Shown: positions 10,608-22,800, numbered from the stretch's first letter. The stretch: DNA of 64,000 nucleotides from Argopecten irradians (GCF_041381155.1 NC_091142.1:8046778-8110777), one strand, 5' to 3'. The notes: generated by a model not told the origin, from the letters alone. Translations and numbers: made by a program.

Positions 10608-12154
10608 TGTGTCTTGTAGCAGCTACACAGTACACCTCATAGCGCTATATACAAGCGATCGATAGTGGTAAAACATGGCCGATTCGTCCCTTGCGATAAT
10701 GTAGCCACAACTCAGCTAAAATTATGAGTTTGTGGTGCTAATTCCAATGAAAATGTTGACTTAGACAATAAACAGTAAACAAACACTATAGTTCGTCTGC
10801 AGTTCAACTCACAACAAGCTGTCTGACCCACATATCGTCTGCTAATGGCGGAAGCGTGCTAATTTTAGACCAGTACACAGCCGTAGTCAGTTGTGTCGCT
10901 GCAAGCTAATGCAGCTAGTAGTATCGGCCTAGCAGAGGCACCAACAGGAACTGCAATTATATGGCGATAACGCTAATTAGCGCCCAACTGAGATAATTCA
11001 GTATATGTATATAGAGGTGTTGTAATCGGAGAACGGTAAATAAATTGCAGTATGTTTCAGATATTTATGTATTGTGTAATGAATATTAGCACGGATATTG
11101 CAATACATTGTATAAATAATATTGAAATTTAAAGATGTTCCACCGCCAACAGAGATTAAACAATAATTGGTGTTTAATCGTATATAATTGACACAAAAAT
11201 TCATATGAAATAATTTAGTTTGCTTTTGGTGCATGTGAAATCAATACTTCATTTCATATATAGGACATAGTGCCACGGAATTTTTTCGGGATGGAATTGA
11301 TTATTTTAAATATTTTGCCTTGAAATAAAATAAGAAGCTCAAACTTTTCAATGGTGGTAGTGGTGTAAAGTATGTAACTTTTGCTTAATGAAGAAAAATA
11401 CTAATATTCGTCTGCTCCTTTTTTTGATAGTGAAAAAAATGTCAGTTGTCAGCGGTGGAGCATCTTTAACACTATTTGTGTCATATTGCTTACATATATA
11501 TTTTATGTTTATTTCTAAAAATCTTCAAAAATGAATATGAAAGTATGGAACATATCGGGAGTTTTATTTATTGTTCACACTGTACATGTATCATGTGTAA
11601 ATCAATATATATGTCATGTAAGAACATATAGGAAAATGTTGCGTTTGATTACCACGGCAACGGTTTCTTATTAAATCCATTCCATGAACATGTTGGTTTT
11701 TTTTTTTTTTTTTTTGTCATAAAATTATCTTTGAATATTGTGACATATTTATTTAATTTCAAAGGGTCATAAATTGTTAAAATTTCATGAAATAATAAAA
11801 AAAATAGAAGAATTTTGTTTATGTTGGAACCGCGTTAGGGTTTTTTTCTTCATTCAATCAATGAGCAAAGATTTTATAAGTTACGTTATCGTTTTTACAG
11901 ATAACAGTTGCAACATTGTATATTTTTTGTCTAAGCACCTTTAGTTTTTTTACAGAATAATGACAAAAGTAACGACATGGCAAAATCAATTACAGATTAA
12001 GATTAAATTATTAGCATCATTGAACAATAAATCTAAAAATGTGATTGATCCGGAATGTTGGTACACGTCTTACGGATCTAAATGTAGTATTTTCCCGGAA
12101 GTGAAGTGTGAAAAGTGTCTGCCGCTTGTTTTGACTTTGGAAGAATGAGGAACG
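10608..12154. other. Bidirectional intergenic region between DUF3987 gene and gene A
   Basis: The two genes are transcribed away from each other, so this 1.5-kb stretch should contain both promoters. TATATAGCG on the minus strand near 10646-10652 lies about 40 bases before the DUF3987 ATG and could be a TATA box. MITE family 1 copy 3 occupies 11130-11468, and a T-run lies at 11698-11716. A 62-codon open frame (11960-12148) ends in TGA six bases before the gene A start, in the same frame; no function is claimed for it. Confidence 0.45.
11130..11468 (+). mobile_element. MITE family 1, copy 3
   Basis: AAGATGTTCCACCGCCAACA at the left, GTCAGCGGTGGAGCATCTT at the right, TA on both sides; the interior is about 90% like copy 2 by eye. 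It lies between the promoters of two divergent genes. Confidence 0.8.
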
Positions 12155-15100
12155 ATGTGTATTTCATTAGTGGCACTTTTCGTGGAATTTTTACCGTATT
12201 TGTGTGTGGTTACTGTGCCGATCTACGGCTCATTTTGTGGCGTTGATATTATTTTACGCGTGTCGGTTCTTCTGTATGTGTATGTGATATGCAGCGAATT
12301 CGTACCTGGTGTTTTGGTAAGAACAGGAGAAAAGTTGAATCGAATATAAATATCATTTCAATGATATATTATGAACATCCGTAAAATTCTTAGCCATATT
12401 ATAAATAAACAAACGTAATTAAAAACAAGAAGCTCCAAATCTTTAACATAATATTACGAATCGAACACGAGTGAAAGTTTTGAATGTCTAGCAGACGATT
12501 TTTTTTCAAAACTTTTGGTTATCATTCTTGAAGACCTTTATCCTTCTGACTTCGCAGTTTCCAAACATATACATCCATGTGTATTTATTCTATGACTTTA
12601 TTTACATTTGATATTTTTATAGTTTTTCCCAAATCTTGATTTACATATGATATGCATGCCACGTTCGTTGCATACATTCTTAATTCATAGCCCAAACTCC
12701 ATTTGCAAAGTGGTGAAAAAGTCCTGAACTTAAACTTCTAAACCTGGCTAATGGTGACATAAACAAAAACAAACGAATAAAGTTATATACAGAATCCTAC
12801 AAAATGTCTAAATGCCAATACAGCTGGATTTTGAAATACATGTGTATCAGACATCGCGAAAGTTGAATAAAAAATGGCCAGACATTCAGAATGGCGAGGA
12901 CTGTTAGTAAACCGTACGGAACAAGATTTTGCCGAACCGAACATTAATGTGAATTTAAACATGTCATTTTCCACCAATTAGTATCCATGCTTTCATGATT
13001 ATTTTATGCAGTTTAAATTCTACATTGCTGTGGGGTTAAAAAAACCATTCTGGTACTCAATAATTGCTGGACAGTCGGTCCGGACCAGATTTTAAAATAG
13101 GCGGTCTGCATTAAATTTTTCCGGACATGTCCGTCGATCCGACTAATTTCGCTATGTCTGGAGTATCCCAAAAGGATGTGGGTATATATTATAAAGTACA
13201 ACTTACCGTCGATAAGTCACACCTTGGCATGATTTCTGTGATGTCACAATCACCAGAAGGTTGGCCAAATTGACAGTAAATTATACATTATCCATGTCGA
13301 TTTGGCATCTTGAAACTCCTGCATTAATTGTATTTGTCAATGTTTTGTAGTACCAGGTGATGCCGTACCTGAACCTTGGTATCCTTGGACTGATTTGTTT
13401 ATATCTGCCTGTGAGCCTGATCCCCTACCCTTTAATATGGATCTATGACAAGTTCATATGGATGTCCGAGTTTGGACTTCAAGTGGCTGAAATTGTGCTT
13501 GCCCTCAACTTTGTGATGCACGTCAGTGAGAGAGTTATGGAAAAGATCGAAGACGAACAGCCTCCAGTTTTAAAGGTACCATTTACACCGGAGATATGAA
13601 TAATGGTGTTAAACACAAAGTATCACAGAAAATATCTTTATTAGAGATAATTTTTAACTTCAATGTTTGATACATTGTATTTCTGATTCATCATAGGCAT
13701 ATATATATATAATTATAATTTATATTAATATATCTATAATTCAATTTGTTTCTAATTTTCAATTCAACTCAGTTATTTGAGACGATGCATATCCAAAGTT
13801 GTTACATGCAATAAATTTCAGTTGCTATCCAACATGATATTTATGGTTTATAAATGAGCATCAACACTTTTCTTTGTCAGAAGTCTTTATTATGATCAAA
13901 GGATGCAATACACAAATATAATTATTAGTTATCTGAGTGACCTTCTCCCTCAGGGACAGGTTTTTTTGAGGAGTAAAATAAACTAACACAAATGAGTCTG
14001 GATACATGACAGTATTAACACTATGAAAGGTTTAACACACACTGATAATCAAATGCAAGTAAGGCCAAAAAAAAATATGTATGTTTCAGGTACCCCTACC
14101 TACCCTAGTTTTTACCTCCGACCCTACCTATTTTATCACACTTTTTCAAAACAAAAATGTAGAGTGTGAAGTTTTCAGTTCAGATTTTTACGCTTGCTTT
14201 ACGTTAATCCAGACAAAATTCAATTATGGTAATGAGAAATAAAAGACTTCTAGCTAGCCTAAGCCTGAAAGACAAATTACTTTGTAATGTAGTAATAAAG
14301 CAACTCAACCTCTCCCCCACCCCTCCTAAAAAAAATAAAAATAAAAAATAAAATAAAATAAATTCCCGACCGACCGACCTACCTTATTTTTTTCAGTCAT
14401 GTAACCTGAAACATGCATATAATTTTTTTTGGCCTAAAAGAGATGTGTTGCCACCTTGTGCACTTATTGTCAATGTAAGAGCATGTTCATGATTTTACAT
14501 TAAGTTCCATTTGTTTCATTTAGATCTGTTTCAGCTTCATTTGCTTCAAAGTTTTCATAATTGGTTTCCACTTTCTTGGAATTACAAGTTTTTTGATTCT
14601 TTATTCTTTCATAATTTATTTCACTGATATATATACATTTGATACAAACATCACCATTGGTTTCTATTTCCTAATGATCGTTATGTGAATCACAAAGTTT
14701 CCTTAATCACTACACATGGTGGACAAGGCTTGTCCGACATGGTTGTTGTCATTTTGTTGTCTCCAGAAGTACCAGTCATAAATGAGCATCAACAGTTTCC
14801 TTTGTCAGATGTCTTGATTATGATCATTCTAAAGCTTTAAACAGCTATGAAACATTATTTTATCGGCACATGCAATGGCAGAAATTGCGACGGTCTACCA
14901 AAGAATTTGTTTGAAATGAGTTGAAATTTTTCCCCCAAACCTAGCGATACTTTTAATAGAGAAGATAAATACATATACAGTCAAATCTGCTCTAACGACC
15001 GCCTGTATATAACGACCGCCTGCTCTAACGACCGCCTGTATATAACGACCGCCTGTATATAACGACTTGTTTTTAGACTCCCCATGCGTTTTTACTATAT

Positions 15101-18100
15101 AATGTGCATAACGACCACCTGTCTAATGTGGCTAACGACCGGTCATTTTAGCCCAGTCAAGGTTGTCTAACGACCGGTCGCTGAGATCAACTTTTCTAGT
15201 ACAGTGTGTGTGTAGTAGCGTCCCTTTTACATGTACCTACTTCCGGTAATAACTCCCTTAGTAAGTAAATGGCAACCATTACTGTATATATATGTACTAA
15301 TAAATGTAGTTTTGATAGGAAGATGTCATACAGTATAACAAAATAAATTGAATTCTCTGTTATAGGTTGTTGTAGTTTGTTTCACTTCGCTGTGCTATGC
15401 CATGATGGCGTCACTTGGTATGGCAATCTACAAGGAGGGTTCTCTTGTACAGCTGTGGTGAGAAAACTTTGTTAGTTATAGTTAGTTAGTTACTTGTTTG
15501 TTATTACTGAAGTACATGATCAGATTGAAAACTTGGTTGAAAAGTTCAATCAATCAAAAATTCCCCTGAAAAATTAATCAAAGTATTACTGTAAACCCAC
15601 TTTCTTTAATTCGCATGAAATATACTTTCGCTGATTTCGCGACCAAATAAATTCGTGAAAGTTTATCTCCGGGAACTAACATCTATATCATTGATAAATT
15701 GATAGGAATATCCAGTCATTTTTTAATATCTGAGAATGTTAATCTTTGCGAACTTGTTTTGAAATGGAAATCGTGAAATTAAGTAGCCACTATGAATGTT
15801 GGTTTACACTATTTATTACAATGTATTTTGATTACGGTATACGAAATATGATAGCAGTTACGTATACCTTCAACTGCTAACTGTACTGTTTCAGAAATAC
15901 ATGTTTATTAATGAGTTATTAATTAATGGACTAACAAACACTGATTATTGATGAGTTATTAATGGACTAATGGTTATCGTTACTTTTCACAGGCTGTTGT
16001 TTCTCGTGCTGGTGCTGTGTCTGGCAGTTCACAACATGATGTGGATGTCACAGGAAGGTAAGATTGTTATCACTCCATGTTGGAAATTACAGGACAGAAG
16101 GCTAAATACAGGAGCAAAAGAAGTAATGACTTCTATAATTGAATGGAGAAAATTGAATTCTAATCAATTAAAAATTAAATTTTAATAAATTTCTATGATC
16201 TGGCTACAAAATATTTTTAAACAATTACAAGTTACTTTATCACAGATCATAATTATTGTCATAACAACAACAATATCATGTCAAATCACTGCTTTACATC
16301 ATGTTGTCCTTATAACAGTTGCCCTTTTATGTACAAGATAAAGAAACTATATATGTCTTCATTTTTTTTTTACTGAACGTAGTTTGAATTGCTTATTTTT
16401 CAAATATGAAGCATTTTATTAACATTTTTACAGGGATTTTGTGTGATGCAGCATTTTCTTGTCTTTGTTGTGTGGCAGTGCTGTATGCCATGAAGGATGA
16501 AACACAGCTTATTAAGCATCCGCTTAATACACCTGAGACCTGGTACAGGTGAGAATTTACTTTATACACCTGAGACTTGGTACAGGTGAGAATTTACTTT
16601 ATACACCTGAGACCTGGTACAGGTGAGAATTTACTTTATACACCTGAGACCTAGTACAGGTGAGAATTTACTTTATACATCTGAGACCTGGTACAGGTGA
16701 GAATTTACTTTATACACCTGAGACTTGGTACAGGTGAGAATTTACTTTATACACCTGAGACCTGATACAAGTGAGAATTTACTTTATACACCTGAGACTT
16801 AGTACAGGTGAGAATTTACTTTATACACCTGAGACCTGGTACAGGTGAGAATTTACTTTATACACCTGAGACCTGGTACAGGTGAAAATTTACTTTATAC
16901 ACCTGAGACCTGGTACAGGTGAGAATTTACTTTATACACCTGAGACCTGGTACAGGTGAGAATTTACTTTATACACCTGACCTGGTACAGGTGAGAATTT
17001 ACTTTATACACCTGAGACCTGGTACAGGTGAAAATTTACTTTATACACCTGAGACCTGGTACAGGTGAGAATTTACTTTATACACCTGAGACCTGGTACA
17101 GGTGAGAATTTACTTTATACACCTGAGACCTGGTACAGGTGAGAATTTACTTTATACACCTGAGACCTGGTACAGGTGAGAATTTACTTTATACACCTGA
17201 GACCTGGTACAGGTGAGAATTTACTTTATACACCTGAGACCTGGTACAGGTGAGAATTTACTTTATACACCTGAGACCTGGTACAGGTGAGAATTTACTT
17301 TATACACCTGAGACTTGGTACAGGTGAGAATTTACTTTATACACCTGAGACCTGGTACAGGTGAGAATTTACTTTATACACCTGAGACCTGGTACAGGTG
17401 AGAATTTACTTTATACACCTGAGACCTGGTACAGGTGAGAATTTACTTTATACACCTGAGACCTGGTACAGGTGAGAATTTACTTTATACACCTGAGACC
17501 TGGTACAGGTGAGAATTTACTTTATACACCTGAGACCTGGTACAGGTGAGAATTTACTTTATTACACCTGAGACTTGGTACAGGTGAGAATTTACTTTAT
17601 ACACCTGAGACCTGGTACAGGTGAGAATTTACTTTATACACCCGAGACCTGGTACAGGTGAGAATTTACTTTATACACCCGAGACCTGGTACAGGTGAGA
17701 ATTTACTTTATACACCTGAGACCTGGTACAGGTGAGAATTTACTTTATACACCTGAGACCTGGTACAGGTGAGAATTTACTTTATACACCTGAGACCTGG
17801 TACAGGTGAGAATTTACTTTATACACCTGAGACCTGGTACAGGTGAAAATTTATTTTATACACCTGAGACCTGGTACAGGTGAAAATTTACTTTATACAC
17901 CTGAGACTTGGTACAGGTGAGAATTTACTTTTATACACCTGAGACTTGGTGCAGGTGAGAATTTACTTTATACACCTGAGACTCGGTACAGGTGAGAATT
18001 TACTTTATACACCTGAGACTTGGTACAGGTGAGAATTTACTTTTATACACCTGAGACCTGGTACAGGTGAGAATTTACTTTATACACCTGAGACTCGGTA

Positions 18101-21100
18101 CAGGTGAGAATTTACTTTATACACCTGAGACCTGGTACAGGTGAGAATTTATAATTTAATCAATTTTCTGAAGATCTGGTACAGGTGAGAATTTACTTTA
18201 TACACCTGAGACCTGGTACAGGTAATGATTTAAAATTTACTCAATTTTCTGAAGATCTGGTACAGGTGAGAATTTACTTTATACACCTGAGACCTGGTAC
18301 AGGTGAGAATTTATAATTTACTCAATTTTCTGAAGATCTGGTACAGGTGAGAATTTACTTTATACACCTGAGACCTGGTACAGGTGAGAATTTATAATTT
18401 ACTCAATTTTCTGAATATCTGGTACAGGTGAGAATTTACTTTATACACCTGAGACCTGGTACAGGTAATGATTTATAATTTACTCAATTTTCTGAAGATC
18501 TGGTACAGGTGAGAATTTACTTTATACACCTGAGACCTGGTACAGGTAATGATTTAAAATTTACTCAATTTTCTGAAGATCTGGTACAGGTGAGAATTTA
18601 CTTGATACACCTGAGACCTGGTACAGGTAATGATTTAAAATTTACTCAATTTTCTGAAGATCTGGTACAGGTGAGAATTTACTTTATACACCTGAGACCT
18701 GGTACAGGTAATGATTTATAATTTACTCAATTTTCTGATGATCTGGTACAGGTGAGAATTTACTTTATACACCTGAGACCTGGTACAGGTGAGAATTTAT
18801 AATTTACTCAATTTGCTGAATATCTGGTACAGGTGAGAATTTACTTTATACACCCGAGACCTGGTACAGGTAATGATTTATAATTTACTCAATTTTCTGA
18901 ATATCTGGTACAGGTGAGAATTTACTTTATACACCTGAGACCTGGTACAGGTAATAATTTATAATTTACTCAATTTTCTGAAGATCTGGTACAGGTGAGA
19001 ATTTACTTTATACACCTGAGACCTGGTACAGGTGAGAATTTACTTTATACACCTGAGACCTGGTACAGGTGAGAATTTACTTTATACACCTGAGACTCGG
19101 TACAGGTGAGAATTTATTTATGCACCTGAGACCTGGTAAGGATGAGAATTTACTTTATACACCCGAGACCTGAAACAGTTGAGAATTCACTAAATTTTCT
19201 GAAGATTTGGTAAATATGAATATTCTTCAATATAACTGAGATCTGTACAATATTGAGAATTCATTTAGTATGTGTGAGACCATAATCTTCAAAGGAAGTC
19301 TTTACAGGCCTGTGATTAGTCAGTTTTTTAGGTCATCTGACCCGAAGGGTCAGGATGACCTATAGTTATCACGTTTTGTCCGTCGTCATACGCCGTCTGC
19401 CGTCCACCGTGCGTAAACTGTTCACATTTTGAACTTCTTCTCCAGTACTACCAGTGCGATTTGGCTGAAACTTGCATGAAATGATTCTGACATGATCCCG
19501 ACAAAGTGTTGTTACATCTCTGATTGATCCCAAATTGAAGATTGCTACCATGACACTATATCTAATTAATTTCCTATATGATTATTGCCAAGGTAGTCTG
19601 ATGACCGTTATTAAGGCCCTTGGGGTTCTGAATTATCTCCAATTTTACTATGTGATAGTAACCTGGAGTATCGAGGATGGCATGAGACCTACAGGTGAGA
19701 GAACACACTCATTACACTAGATACATGGGACCTGGTGAGCTTATTATTATATCAGGTATGACAATGACAAGTTATTGTTAAAATGTTTATTTCATTACAT
19801 GAACAGGTATGACAAGGTATTGTTGAAATGATTTATCATTACAGGTATGATAAGACACAGTCTTTAATTACCATTGGGAGATACATTATTGGCAGCTCTA
19901 TAGGTACGTACTGTACATTTATTATTTTTTTATTTGTTGGTGAAGATATTATCATCTATCCAAAAATATTATTTTGAGTTCAAATGCCTACTTTTAAGAT
20001 TTGATTTGTGTTTAAGTTATGGAAAATTGACTATGATGACCATTTTTTTTGTCCCTCAACTTTTCCATTTAATGTATGGGTTAGGCTTGTTTGTTTGAAA
20101 AAGTTGAAGATTAAGATGATATTTTCTTTCATACCTACGGGTGTAATACTGGCTGGTCTAGGGCAATACACTCATGTCACCTGAGGCTGTTTGCATGGCT
20201 ACCCATGCAATAAAGCCTTGTGACGTCACGGCGTCAGCAAAAATTCTATTTCCTTGGTAAAATTTTAACATTTTTTTCAGAAATATGATTGGTTTTGCTA
20301 TAACAGATGCAAACAATGGAATTTGTGTTGAAAATATCACGTAATTTTTCATGTATGGAAAATTGACTTCCAGTCGTGGATTTCTTCGAATTTATTTCAA
20401 AATGGCGGGATATTATAGTTGTAAAATTCCAATAAAACGTCAAGGTATGAAAGAAAAATACTCTTTCAAATTCATGTGTGGATATGAAGGATAGGGTTAT
20501 TCTACCCTCGGGATCACAAAATGTTATCCCTATCCTTCATATCCACATATGAAAGAGTCTTATATTCCTATCATTGGCGCATAAATCTTTTGTTTTTGTT
20601 GAAAAAAAAAATTCAATGTTCAAATTAAACAAAATTTATTGATAATTAGTATGGTAATATATCTTTTGACTTTTATGATGTAAGAAAACTTCATTAGATA
20701 TTATTCCGCCTTTGCATGTTACAGAGTTAGCTCACAATCAATACATGTACCTAGCCGCAAGTGCAGATAGCTCTGTTATATACAAATACAGAATAAATCA
20801 TAAAGTGTTTATTATTCACAGTAAAATCTGATTGGACAATAATAATCAAATTTAAATGTCAAAATATGAAATTAAATAAAAATTATAAAATGAATACCAT
20901 TTAGCCAATTATTTTTGTAGGATAATATTTCCACAATTTTTTGGATTATTGTTATTATCATACAATTTTATCCACAAATTATTATAAAACGATTGAAATA
21001 AAAAAACAACATTGTAGCGAATTAATATGAATTTAACTATCATTTTAGGCCAGAATTGTAAAAATAAGAGCAACAAAAGTAATTGGTTATATGGAATTGA

Positions 21101-22587
21101 CTTAGAGACTTTCTGTACTACTCTGTCCTTTTCTGTCGTAGATAATGCAGCCCTTGCTCTGGAATTCCTGATGAAGTTCCTACGGCCATTTTTCCTGGTA
21201 ACCTTAGGTATAAGACTGTATTGTATACTCTACATCACAGAGAAAGTCACCAAAAACTTCTTTGACAAGGTAAGATCAACAGTTTAAAAAGCAAATACAT
21301 AAAAATCATTTCTTTAAAGTTGCTCCACCGTCGAAAGAGCGAAAACGATATCTATCAGTTGGACAATGATCTAATTTCAATTTCAACAAAATTTTATTTC
21401 AATTAAATTAAATTGAGAAAGGATTAAACAATAGACAATGCCTATGTAAGTTTTTCCCCTGAATAAGAAGCTGAAACATTTCAATGATGGTAATAGAAGA
21501 ATAATACTAACTTGGCTTGTCTTGTTTTTAAGAGATAGAAATTGCCATTCGTGGGAGATGTAGCATCTTTGAATTTAATATGCTCACCTTAGGCCCAGTT
21601 TCATCAACATTCCTTAACCTGAAGGATTTTTCCATAAAATCTGTAATCCTTTCCTTATTCCTAAAGTTAAAGAATATTCATGAAACTGAGCCCAAATCCA
21701 AACGTGTTCAGCAACCCTCAACAAATCGCAAAAAACACTGTATAATATATATATTTGGTAACCGAATTTGGGTGGTAGCAATCTGATGGATTGAGGATTT
21801 TAAATAGTAGAAATGGTTGGGCTGATCCCCAGGGTACCCGAGAAGCATGGTCAAAATATTTGATCAAATTGCTATAAACTACTTGTTTTGAATGGATTTG
21901 CTAATATACATATATGGATTGAAGATTCAAAATTTAAATGGATGACTGGTCACCCTCCCCCAACCCCTGGAGACCTGAGTGATGGAACCAAAAGGAGTCA
22001 ATTTGGCCATATTGCTATTCTTTAAAAGTTATGAATAGATATTTGCTTTGTGTTGTATGTATAAATATTCTCATTGTGGTTGGTGAATTCAAGAAATCAA
22101 ATTTGTACAAAAAAAAATGTCTTCCAGGGGGTCGGATTTGGCCGTATTACAGTACTTGCGATTGACTTTTGCAATTCTTAAGTTTTAAATAAACTTTCAC
22201 TGTCTTTTATTAATTCTTGTCAAACTGCATGTTACCTAAATTTCCTTGTGAATTTACCTTCGTATGTGATGAAACCTGTTTCTGCCACAGGAGGATTCAA
22301 TGGATGACTATTTCGATCAGGAGGAACGTCTGTCGCCATGGCGATCACCTATTACAATGAAGCTTGCTGTGATTTTTATGTTCACTCAGATGACCACAAA
22401 CTTATTCTATGCTAGTCGTGGGATTTCCTTTGCCAGATTCTATCCTCTGGAATTCCTGGACAACTTCTATCCCAGTGACATTGTTTTGGGACGATTACTA
22501 CAGATACTTGTAGTTAATTTGTTTTACATGTGGCGGCTGTACTATTCTGAAGAATGGGCCTGGAGTGATTGGTTCTCATCATCATAA
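12155..22587 (+). CDS. Gene A: multi-pass membrane protein, unrecognised family, eight exons
   Basis: Exons: 12155-12316, 13351-13575, 15366-15457, 15993-16057, 16434-16548, 19845-19903, 21142-21269, 22291-22587; every junction is GT-AG and phases join to 380 residues. A stop lies directly upstream of ATG 12155. Hydrophobic segments suggest about nine membrane passes: two in exon 1 (4-24, 28-48), one or two in exon 2, one each in exons 3, 4, 5 and 7, and two in exon 8 (ITMKLAVIFMFTQMTTNLF; LLQILVVNLFYMWRL). No signal peptide or known motif was seen. Conserved with gene B: LLYxYxICxxxVPxVL, YKEGS/SKEGS, GILxDAAFSxLCxVALxYAMKxE, YITxKxTxNxxDKE and an F/RILxVNxFYxWRL C-terminus. Function and substrate unknown; a transporter, receptor or channel are all possible. 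Intron 5 starts with a minisatellite of duplicated donor sites. The splice model is inferred from sequence and paralogue agreement only. Confidence 0.75.
14063..14434. mobile_element. GGCCAAAAA-ended MITE in gene A intron 2
   Basis: The ends are inverted repeats of about 30 bp: GGCCAAAAAAAAATATGTAT with GTTTCAGGTAC at the left, GTAACCTGAAACATGCATAT with AATTTTTTTTGGCC at the right. The interior is CCTACC/GACCGACC rich on one side and A-rich on the other; no coding capacity. Confidence 0.75.
14983..15205 (+). mobile_element. pogo/Tigger-like terminus with ACGACCGCCTG repeats
   Basis: Begins CAGTCAAATCTGCTCTAACG, typical of pogo/Tigger-type ends, then repeats TAACGACCGCCTGTATA or CTCTAACGACCGCCTG about five times, and ends in the TAACGACCGGTCGCTGAGATC block. 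It lies in intron 2 of gene A. Likely a short internally deleted DNA transposon; the second terminus is not certain. Confidence 0.5.
15588..15809. mobile_element. ACTGTAAACC-ended MITE in gene A intron 3
   Basis: Left TACTGTAAACCCACTTTC and right ATGTTGGTTTACACT are inverted repeats; the interior has the TTCGCGA / TTCGTGAAA blocks seen again at about 38748-38970, 53560-53810 and 57880-58050. Non-coding. Confidence 0.6.
16529..19187 (+). repeat. 37-bp minisatellite made of an exon end plus 5' splice site
   Basis: The first unit starts inside exon 5 of gene A at 16529. The unit is ACACCTGAGACCTGGTACAG (the last 20 coding bases, for TPETWYR) followed by GTGAGAATTTACTTTAT (the first 17 intron bases), 37 bp in all. 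Roughly 44 units run head to tail to about 18160 with few changes (ACTTGG, ACTCGG, ACCCGAG, one-base T insertions). From 18160 to 19000 a higher-order unit of about 80 bp alternates the 37-mer with a variant containing TTTACTCAATTTTCTGAAGA, about eleven times; five more 37-mers follow and decay at 19130-19187. Nearly every unit keeps a consensus CAG|GTGAGA or CAG|GTAATG donor. The native exon-5 donor is the first (16548|16549). Use of any later donor would read TGA right after the true junction. Confidence 0.93.
19329..19624 (-). mobile_element. Short copy of GGCCC/GGTCATC-ended element (family 4)
   Basis: One end is the palindrome AGGTCATCTGACCCGAAGGGTCAGGATGACC (shown here only by its halves AGGTCATCTGACCC and GGGTCAGGATGACC), followed by CGTCCGTCGTC-like sequence; the other end is TAGTCTGATGACCGTTATTAAGGCCCTTGGG. 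The same two ends bound the 1.35-kb element at 59898-61245 in the opposite orientation, but here the tandem array is missing. It sits in gene A intron 5. Right of it, 19654-19681 is the right end of a MITE family 2 copy (CTGGAGTATCGAGGATG). Confidence 0.7.
19754..19844 (+). repeat. Duplicated splice-acceptor segments before exon 6 of gene A
   Basis: The exon 6 boundary ACAG|GTATGATAAG (19841-19854) is preceded by two similar blocks, TATCAGGTATGACAATGACAAG near 19753 and GAACAGGTATGACAAGG near 19801, each followed by GTTATTGTTRAAATG-like and TTTATTTCATTACA-like sequence. They look like tandem copies of the intron end with its acceptor. Confidence 0.6.
20121..20562 (+). repeat. Dispersed repeat family 5, copy 1, with terminal hairpin
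   Basis: Runs from TTTCATACCTACGGGTGTAATACTGG through GCATGGCTACCCATGCAATAAAGCC to a palindrome whose arms read CTCTTTCA...GGATATGAAGGATAGGG and its complement (20460-20556). A second copy lies inverted at 47901-48375. In gene A intron 6. Confidence 0.7.
21315..21570 (+). mobile_element. MITE family 1, copy 4, deleted and diverged
   Basis: TTTAAAGTTGCTCCACCGTCGAAAGAG at the left and GAGATGTAGCATCTTTGA at the right, with a shortened interior that lacks the CGGAATTTTTTCGGGATGC block. The oldest-looking member of the family. In gene A intron 7. Confidence 0.7.
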
Positions 22588-22800
22588 TAAAACGAGTTAT
22601 AAATTCTTCTAAATCTTTGTTCTACCTATATAGCTATTTGGTCTCCATTTGATACCTTTCACGAAAAAATGTCTCCGTATCCAATTTTATAGGAACTTGA
22701 GGAACTCCCCTAATCCCTCATTGGATATTTAAACAGTGAACTTTATTCATGTGGCAAATAAGGCAGTATAATTAATTTTTCTTTGTTTTCATACCAAATC

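Noticed and set aside
18509-18721. 70-codon open frame IYFIHLRPGTGNDL repeats
   Set aside because: It is the minisatellite read through in one frame; it begins and ends inside repeat units.
16529-19187. A repeat array that could be mistaken for CRISPR (37-bp units)
   Set aside because: Units are directly adjacent with no unique spacers, and the setting is an intron of an animal gene.
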